This document shows positions 34,301 through 38,320 of a stretch of 38,320 bases of DNA, piece by piece. The position numbers were made by a program, and so were the translations under genes. Origin of the DNA: JAIXWP01 sp044371755 (GTDB lineage Bacteria; Bacteroidota; Bacteroidia; Flavobacteriales_D; Sanyastnellaceae); contig JBILSZ010000015.1 of assembly GCA_044371755.1 (NCBI GenBank), forward strand, positions 1 to 38,320, in the 5' to 3' direction. The notes under the pieces are model-generated. The model was not told the origin of the DNA. It made no database searches and saw only the letters and a program-made list of their open reading frames with translations. How positions within the stretch are numbered: the stretch's first letter is position 1; the number at the start of each line of letters is the position of its first letter.

Positions 34301-34925
34301 TGCCACTTCACCCGATGTGACGCTTGATTTCATGATGCAAGATGAGCTTGTGGCGGTTTACAATGTGATACCTCACCAGCCCGTTACGGTAATCGTAGAA
34401 CCAGTATATGCAGGTACCGTATTTTTTGACGATGGCTATCGCACTATGGATGAGCGCACAGAAGTAATTGTTGGTGAAGCGACGGTTCCTTTCAGAGCTG
34501 CACCAGAAGAGTATTTCGACTTTAGCCACTGGGAAGTAAGGTCAGGAGCCATTCTAGGTCCTATAGAAGATGTGTCAAACGGGATTGTATTCAATGCTAT
34601 TCCCGATACCGTTATTGCGCATTTTGATAGACAAGAGTTGCAGTGGTTCGTTCCCAATTCATTTACACCGAATGGAGATGGAGTGAATGATGTCTTCAAA
34701 ATTTTCACCAATGCCCAGGATCCAGAGTATTTCGAAATGCGCGTCTTCAACCGTTGGGGTGAGGTGATGTTTGAAACGAGAGACGCAGACAATGCCTGGG
34801 AAGGCGACTTTAAAGGTGGCGAATACTATTTGCCAGATGGTGTCTATACTTATTATATCAAACTCAAGTGGATTCACGCCGAAGAGTTTGAAGAGGTGAG
34901 AGGTACTATATTTATGTTCCGCTAA
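31392..34925 (+). CDS. CotH-kinase/lamin-tail secreted protein, T9SS type B
   Basis: A 1177-aa protein, GTG start, signal peptide about 1-20 (ending FGRAQ). Domains in order: lamin-tail domain (about 22-140, VVNEFSFANYNG, DEDWVEFYNPT); chitobiase C-terminal-like module (about 175-255, SVIRFTLDGSEVT); CotH-type kinase-like region (about 258-640) with YERLIFKAA, YINGEYWGVYEIREKVD and WRYALWDNDNTFG; five divergent InlB-B-repeat-like modules (about 650-1083) marked by P(A/V)xAGT and a W near the middle; and the type-B sorting domain (last ~93 residues, PNSFTPNGDGVNDVFK, FNRWGE). CotH of Bacillus phosphorylates spore-coat proteins; secreted relatives in Bacteroidota are uncharacterised. No porP/sprF is adjacent. 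The only start that keeps the signal peptide is GTG at 31392. Confidence 0.93.
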   Translation: MKRQLLILGWITLSVFGRAQVVVNEFSFANYNGVVDFQDEDWVEFYNPTGAAVNIGGYFISDNLNNPTKWEIPAGTTVPANGFRCVLVSGTGDYDPGYLGQLNTSFKLTQTAGEELVFSNPLGNVIESYDFDNITPNQANHSWGRSSNGAADWRIFVNPTPNANNAGTSAQAYAANAELSMQAGYYPGAVNVSITTTEPNSVIRFTLDGSEVTAASPIYGGPINVANTTVVRARVFSNVADILPGFIETNTYFIGGDQHTIKVTSVSGTELGDGSWFGDELMHIEFFDENGVFITEATGDSNEHGNDSNAYDQRGFDYVTRDALGYDNEVEYPIINTRDRPSYERLIFKAAANDNYPFSNGAHIRDAYCHQLSILGGLHLDERSTESSIVYINGEYWGVYEIREKVDDIDFTDYYKNQPEGFVDFIKTWGGTWVEYGDDNDWYDLVDFATTNDLSVQANYDYVLTQYNTMSLIDYFVLNGYVVATDWLNWNTAWWRGRHPQGDAKRWRYALWDNDNTFGHGANYTGVPSTNPNSDPCQVDDMGDVGGQGHVPILNALFENEDFLADYIQRYATLSNTIFSCDRMIEVLDSMVNVIDPEMQRQVDRWGGTYAGWQNNVQQVRDFILQRCNNTIIGGLEDCYDVTAYTLTIQIVGDGEIQVQEVPINSADSPFTGTYFGGLPIDLLADVEDCGSFGGWEIISGDAVLSSVSDPATELTINSDVTIQVTFVINTGLSEMILDVTPAGAGTITLSGTTIAAYPHSQEFELNLDQVLEVTENEWYEFDEWQSDDYDFEPNSNATSVTVNTCSSGTITAVFTEIPHASLTVDVFPAGSGTVEMEGALLAAYPWTDVIEANLMYDFEAINIPDISVFDHWELNNNVITPNELSAIIQLNLQNDDVLVAHFRVLQRENLEVRVMPAGAGTITMNGTLLELPFSQNLLVDETYAFSTSPIDEWSTFVGWQLDNHVLAPNATSPDVTLDFMMQDELVAVYNVIPHQPVTVIVEPVYAGTVFFDDGYRTMDERTEVIVGEATVPFRAAPEEYFDFSHWEVRSGAILGPIEDVSNGIVFNAIPDTVIAHFDRQELQWFVPNSFTPNGDGVNDVFKIFTNAQDPEYFEMRVFNRWGEVMFETRDADNAWEGDFKGGEYYLPDGVYTYYIKLKWIHAEEFEEVRGTIFMFR

Positions 34926-35020
34926 ATAGTTTTTTTTAGAAAAAAAATAGTAAAACGTAACTTCTTTTTGATAGCAGGCGTTAAAGACAACAAACAACAC
35001 TATCTAACATTTCGGTTTAA

Positions 35021-35042
35021 ACAGATGCCCCCTATCATCTGT
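35021..35042 (+). other. Perfect hairpin in the leader of the 48-aa ORF
   Basis: ACAGATG (35021-35027), 8-nt C-rich loop, CATCTGT (35036-35042). It has no T-run, so it is not a terminator. A second weaker stem (GCTC/GAGC, about 35054-35077) follows. The stretch 34926-35100 otherwise holds only a T8-AG-A8 palindrome at 34930-34947 and no recognised promoter. Confidence 0.4.
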
Positions 35043-35100
35043 CAGGCATGAGAGCTCGTGAAATAGAATTCAAGAGCACCTAACCTAACTTTAAACACGT

Positions 35101-35247
35101 ATGTTGGACTATTATAAAGTAGTTCTGGGAAACGTAACATTTGATGCTATGCTTTTCCGAAAAGAATTGCGCAAAGCCATGCGACACTTAGCCGTCGACG
35201 ATAGAACACAGCTCAGAGATTGGCTCAAGCAAACAGGATTGGTCTAA
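35101..35247 (+). CDS. Small charged protein (48 aa), probably conserved in Bacteroidota
   Basis: ATG at 35101 to TAA at 35247. The sequence begins MLDYYKVVLGNVTFD, continues AMLFRKELRKAMRHL and ends in DWLKQTGLV: a soluble, helix-prone, basic peptide. The pattern YYKxxLxxVxFDxxLFxKELxKAxxxL resembles short uncharacterised proteins I recall from Bacteroidota genomes; this is memory and was not checked. A strong terminator follows 24 nt after the stop, and the 175-nt gap before it separates it from the CotH-type gene. No function can be assigned. Confidence 0.7.
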   Translation: MLDYYKVVLGNVTFDAMLFRKELRKAMRHLAVDDRTQLRDWLKQTGLV

Positions 35248-35271
35248 TCAGACTAGATCATCTAAACAAGT

Positions 35272-35305
35272 AAAAAGATCCCTCCTTTTTGGAGGGATCT
35301 TTTTT
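35272..35305 (+). terminator. Intrinsic terminator of the 48-aa ORF
   Basis: AAAAAGATCCCTCC (35272-35285), loop TTTTT, GGAGGGATCTTTTT (35291-35304) with T-run; 24 nt after the stop codon at 35247. Confidence 0.95.
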
Positions 35306-35359
35306 GCAATAAAATCACGGTTTTCCTGTTATTTGCTGCCGTTGCCATTAACCTCCCTT

Positions 35360-37693
35360 ATGAGAAAGTATCTCGTTTTCAATTTATTGATTTGTATTTC
35401 GTCTAGCTTATTCGCCCAGTCAAAATTGACAATTTCCGGATTAATTACCGAAGCTGGTAGTGGTGAGACCTTGCCCGGCGTCGTCATTTACTGCCCGGAG
35501 TTGGAAGTGGGAACTACCACTAACAATTATGGTTTTTATTCTATCACCCTCGATGCCGTCGAAGCCACACTTATCTATCGCTTCACAGGATATGAAGCTG
35601 TGGTGAAAAAAGTGGATGCTTCCACACCTTCCCGTTTAAATATTGAACTGGGAGGATCAGCCACTACGCTCAATGAAGTGGTCATATCTGCTGATCAAAC
35701 CAGAAAGATATCCGAAGAAACACAGATGTCTTCTATAGACATTCCCATCGATCAGATAAAAAAGATTCCTGCATTGTTGGGTGAAAAGGATGTATTGAAA
35801 GTGATTCAATTGTTACCGGGCGTACAAAAGGGGAGCGAAGGAAATTCGGGATTTTATGTCAGAGGCGGAGGGCCTGATCAAAACCTGATTATCCTCGATG
35901 ATGCTACAGTTTATAATGCGAGTCACCTCTTTGGATTCTTTTCTATCTTTAATGGAGATGCATTGAAAAGTGTAGAGTTAATCAAAGGTGGATTCCCCGC
36001 GCGATATGGAGGACGACTTTCATCTGTGCTTGAGATGCAAATGAAAGATGGGAGTAAAGAAAAGATCCAAGGTGAAGCTGGCATAGGCCTTATTTCATCG
36101 CGATTGTTGCTCGAAGGGCCGATTAAAAAAGGCAAGTCTTCCTTTATCGTAAGCGGCAGACGAACGTATATCGATGCTTTGGTCTATCCATTTTTACCAG
36201 AAGATCAGAAGGCGGGTTATTTCTTTTACGATTTCAACGCCAAAGGAAATTTTATCCTTGATGAAAAAAATAGATTATACATCAGCGGCTATTTCGGTAG
36301 AGATAAATTTTATTTCAGACCTCAGCTAGCAGATGGCAGCACCGAGCGTGGTAGTTTTCTTTGGGGCAACGCCACTGCTACTGCACGACTCAATCATATC
36401 ATAAACGACAGGGCATTCAGTAATACTTCTTTGATTTTTTCGAAATATAATCTGGGCATCGATTACGAAACAAGCAGTGCGGGAGATCAATATGAATTGG
36501 AATTCAGAAGTGGTATACGCGATTGGTCTATAAAGCATGATATCGATTTTCGCCCTTCAGCCAAGCACTATATCCGCGCGGGCGCGAGTGTCATCTATCA
36601 TCGATTTACACCAAACGCTACCGTGGTACGAAGCAGAGATCTTTTTGAAAATGAAGATGGGAAGGAAGTATACGACTGTCTTGAAAATGGAATTTACATA
36701 GAAGACGATTGGACCATTCTCTCAAAGCTCAAAGCCAACGTAGGTGTTCGCTTTAGCCACTTTAATTATCAAACAGAAAACTATTTTGGTGTCGAGCCGC
36801 GCTTTAGTGCTAGGTATCTTATTCAGGATGACTTGAGTTTTAAAGCGAGTTATGCCATTATGAATCAGTACTTGCATTTGCTTTCCAATACGGGTGTGGG
36901 GCTACCTACAGATTTGTGGGTACCTGCTACCGATCGCGTGGCGCCTCAGCGCTCACAACAAGTGGCCGCAGGTTTTGCAAAAGATTTGGAGAATCCTCGC
37001 TTGACAATAACACTTGAGGGTTATTACAAAAAAATGGATAATATCATCGGCTACCGCGAAGGAGCGAGCTTTCTTGCCGTTGGTGCATTTGGAGAAGAAA
37101 CCGATGTGACATGGGAAGACAATGTGACTTCGGGACAGGGAGAAAGTTACGGCGCCGAATTGATGGTGCAGAAAAAAGTAGGAAAGTTGACGGGTTGGGT
37201 TGGATACACTTTGAGTTGGACCATTCTCCAATTTGATGAATTGAATAACGGGAAAGAATTCTTTGCACGATACGACCGTCGTCACGATTTAAGCATTGTC
37301 TTGATGTATGAAGTAAAAGAGAATTTCAATGTGAGCGCCACTTGGGTGTATGGCACTGGACAGGCGATCACGCTACCTCTAGCGGAGTACACCAACATTA
37401 CACACGATCCCTCGGGGAATCCGTTTCCTTTCAATGGCATTACTCAATCAACAGATTATGGTGATAGAAATACCTTTAGAATGGCTCCATACCATCGACT
37501 GGACGTGGCGGCACAATGGCACAAAAAATTGAAGCGCTGTGAACGCACCTTTGAACTTGGTGTTTACAATGCCTATAATCGTATGAACCCATTCTTTTAC
37601 GATATAAGCAGCCGTGCTGACGGTTCACGCTATTTGACACAAATCACGCTGTTTCCAATTTTACCTTCGGTATCCTGGTCCTTTAAATTCTAA
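35360..37693 (+). CDS. TonB-dependent outer-membrane receptor
   Basis: A 777-aa protein. Signal peptide about 1-20 (ending SSLFAQ). Carboxypeptidase-like regulatory domain about 22-100 (LTISGLITEAGSGETLPGVV, TTNNYGFYSITL). Plug domain about 115-235 (IPALLGEKDVLKVIQLLPGVQ, FYVRGGGPDQNLIILDDATVYN, KGGFPARYGGRLSSVLEMQMK). The barrel runs to the C-terminus, which ends in Phe (SVSWSFKF). It would import an unknown ligand across the outer membrane using TonB energy. It is not SusC-sized, and no SusD follows; instead a DUF4249 lipoprotein starts 4 nt downstream, a pairing seen often in this phylum. The ATG at 35360 is chosen because it starts the signal peptide; the frame is open to an upstream TTG at 35333. 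Confidence 0.95.
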   Translation: MRKYLVFNLLICISSSLFAQSKLTISGLITEAGSGETLPGVVIYCPELEVGTTTNNYGFYSITLDAVEATLIYRFTGYEAVVKKVDASTPSRLNIELGGSATTLNEVVISADQTRKISEETQMSSIDIPIDQIKKIPALLGEKDVLKVIQLLPGVQKGSEGNSGFYVRGGGPDQNLIILDDATVYNASHLFGFFSIFNGDALKSVELIKGGFPARYGGRLSSVLEMQMKDGSKEKIQGEAGIGLISSRLLLEGPIKKGKSSFIVSGRRTYIDALVYPFLPEDQKAGYFFYDFNAKGNFILDEKNRLYISGYFGRDKFYFRPQLADGSTERGSFLWGNATATARLNHIINDRAFSNTSLIFSKYNLGIDYETSSAGDQYELEFRSGIRDWSIKHDIDFRPSAKHYIRAGASVIYHRFTPNATVVRSRDLFENEDGKEVYDCLENGIYIEDDWTILSKLKANVGVRFSHFNYQTENYFGVEPRFSARYLIQDDLSFKASYAIMNQYLHLLSNTGVGLPTDLWVPATDRVAPQRSQQVAAGFAKDLENPRLTITLEGYYKKMDNIIGYREGASFLAVGAFGEETDVTWEDNVTSGQGESYGAELMVQKKVGKLTGWVGYTLSWTILQFDELNNGKEFFARYDRRHDLSIVLMYEVKENFNVSATWVYGTGQAITLPLAEYTNITHDPSGNPFPFNGITQSTDYGDRNTFRMAPYHRLDVAAQWHKKLKRCERTFELGVYNAYNRMNPFFYDISSRADGSRYLTQITLFPILPSVSWSFKF

Positions 37694-37697
37694 ATCG

Positions 37698-38320
37698 ATG
37701 AAGAATTTTATAATAATACTCAGCGCTCTTATACTCCTTGCAAGCTGCCAGAGAGAAGCAGATATTGAATTACCGAAAGTATCACCTAAGCTTTCTGTGA
37801 GCTGCTTTATTTCAGATGACATCGACACCATCCGTGCATCTGTTTTTTGGTCGCGTCCTGTTTTTTCAAGTGAAAATAATCTTCCCGAACGTCCTTCTGA
37901 TATTGATGTGCTTATCAAGAGTGGAGCGGTGGAGAAGAATTTGATTTGGGATGAAAATCTACTTCAGTATATACTACCTGTTTCAGAATTTCCGCTTGTA
38001 GCGGGTGGACAATATGAATTGATTCTAACAGCTCCAAACGGTACTCGTATACGGGGCAATACCACCATTCCAGTTCATTTACCTGAAATCGAATCCGCTC
38101 AGTTGATTCGAGACAGCTCAACAACGAGTTGGGGAGAAACACAATATGAGTTTACTTTCAAAACACTATTGCGCGATCCGAGCTCTTCATTCAACTGGTA
38201 CCGATTTGCATACTATGAATACATTTCACTCGACGAATCATTCGAAGAAGAATTATATAGAGCTCAGTCTTTTGTAGATGATGAATCATTAAGCAATGGG
38301 ATCGTCTACGAAGAGCAAGC
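37698..38320 (+). CDS. DUF4249 lipoprotein (3' partial, cut by window end)
   Basis: ATG at 37698; 207 residues are visible and the frame is open at the window end. A short signal peptide with lipobox LASC puts the lipidated Cys at residue 17. The mature protein starts QREADIELPKVSPKLSVSCF, the usual DUF4249 opening of an acidic stretch followed by PxLxV, and continues as beta-strand-rich sequence (GGQYELILTAPNGT; TTIPVHLPEI). DUF4249 proteins typically follow TonB receptors of the preceding kind and may cap the receptor or capture its ligand, by analogy to SusD; this is inference. Confidence 0.9.
   Translation, partial: MKNFIIILSALILLASCQREADIELPKVSPKLSVSCFISDDIDTIRASVFWSRPVFSSENNLPERPSDIDVLIKSGAVEKNLIWDENLLQYILPVSEFPLVAGGQYELILTAPNGTRIRGNTTIPVHLPEIESAQLIRDSSTTSWGETQYEFTFKTLLRDPSSSFNWYRFAYYEYISLDESFEEELYRAQSFVDDESLSNGIVYEEQ

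Noticed and set aside
34930..34947. T8-AG-A8 palindrome after the CotH-type gene, considered as a terminator
   Set aside because: A/T-only stem with no following T-run; too weak to call, although no better terminator is seen there.

Overview
The window looks like a chromosomal segment of a Bacteroidota bacterium, most likely order Flavobacteriales; I cannot name a genus. The lineage call rests on several things seen together: three giant secreted proteins ending in the gliding-motility/type-B type IX secretion (T9SS) C-terminal domain, one ending in the type-A T9SS tail, a PorP/SprF outer-membrane partner, a TonB-dependent receptor with carboxypeptidase-like regulatory domain followed by a DUF4249 lipoprotein, a DPP11-type S46 peptidase, and repeated promoter elements of the Bacteroidota form TTG-N(about 20)-TAnnTTTG. 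No rRNA, tRNA, insertion sequence, prophage, CRISPR array or integrase was seen.

Layout. 1-4566: 3' part of a giant PKD/CHU-repeat adhesin-like protein (5' end outside the window). 4665-8807: typA/bipA, an S41 processing peptidase and a DUF1573 protein. 8915-12546: an unrecognised secreted protein, a DUF5723-like outer-membrane protein, a 78-aa two-helix membrane protein and msrA. 12669-17783: a DUF7948/SBBP/PKD type-B secreted protein translationally coupled to PorP/SprF, then a small membrane protein. 17789-25072: mostly minus strand, with meaB, a response regulator overlapping a five-PAS histidine kinase, an MBOAT acyltransferase and a CvfB-like RNA-binding protein; a DUF6265-like protein lies on the plus strand between meaB and the regulator. 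25164-30846: a type-A T9SS protein, threonine aldolase (minus), a membrane J-domain protein and DPP11. 30847-31391: an intergenic region holding a 43-aa His-rich membrane microprotein (minus) and a candidate small RNA (plus). 31392-38320: a CotH-kinase/lamin-tail/InlB-like-repeat type-B secreted protein, a 48-aa small protein, a TonB-dependent receptor and a truncated DUF4249 lipoprotein.

How the genes fit together. The common theme is the cell envelope: T9SS cargo and one of its outer-membrane partners, surface-polymer O-acylation, periplasmic proteolysis (S41 protease and DPP11, the latter feeding acidic dipeptides to the cell), outer-membrane uptake (TonB receptor plus DUF4249) and methionine repair (MsrA). 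The rest is housekeeping (TypA, MeaB, threonine aldolase, CvfB, J-protein).

The items most worth a second look are: the orphan promoter-to-terminator unit at about 31118-31253, which predicts a roughly 100-nt RNA with mutually exclusive hairpins and a 5' end complementary to its own terminator loop; the two short ORFs at 30889-31020 and 35101-35247; and the exact 684-nt super-repeat in the first gene. No complete, clearly new multi-gene defence or biosynthetic system was found.
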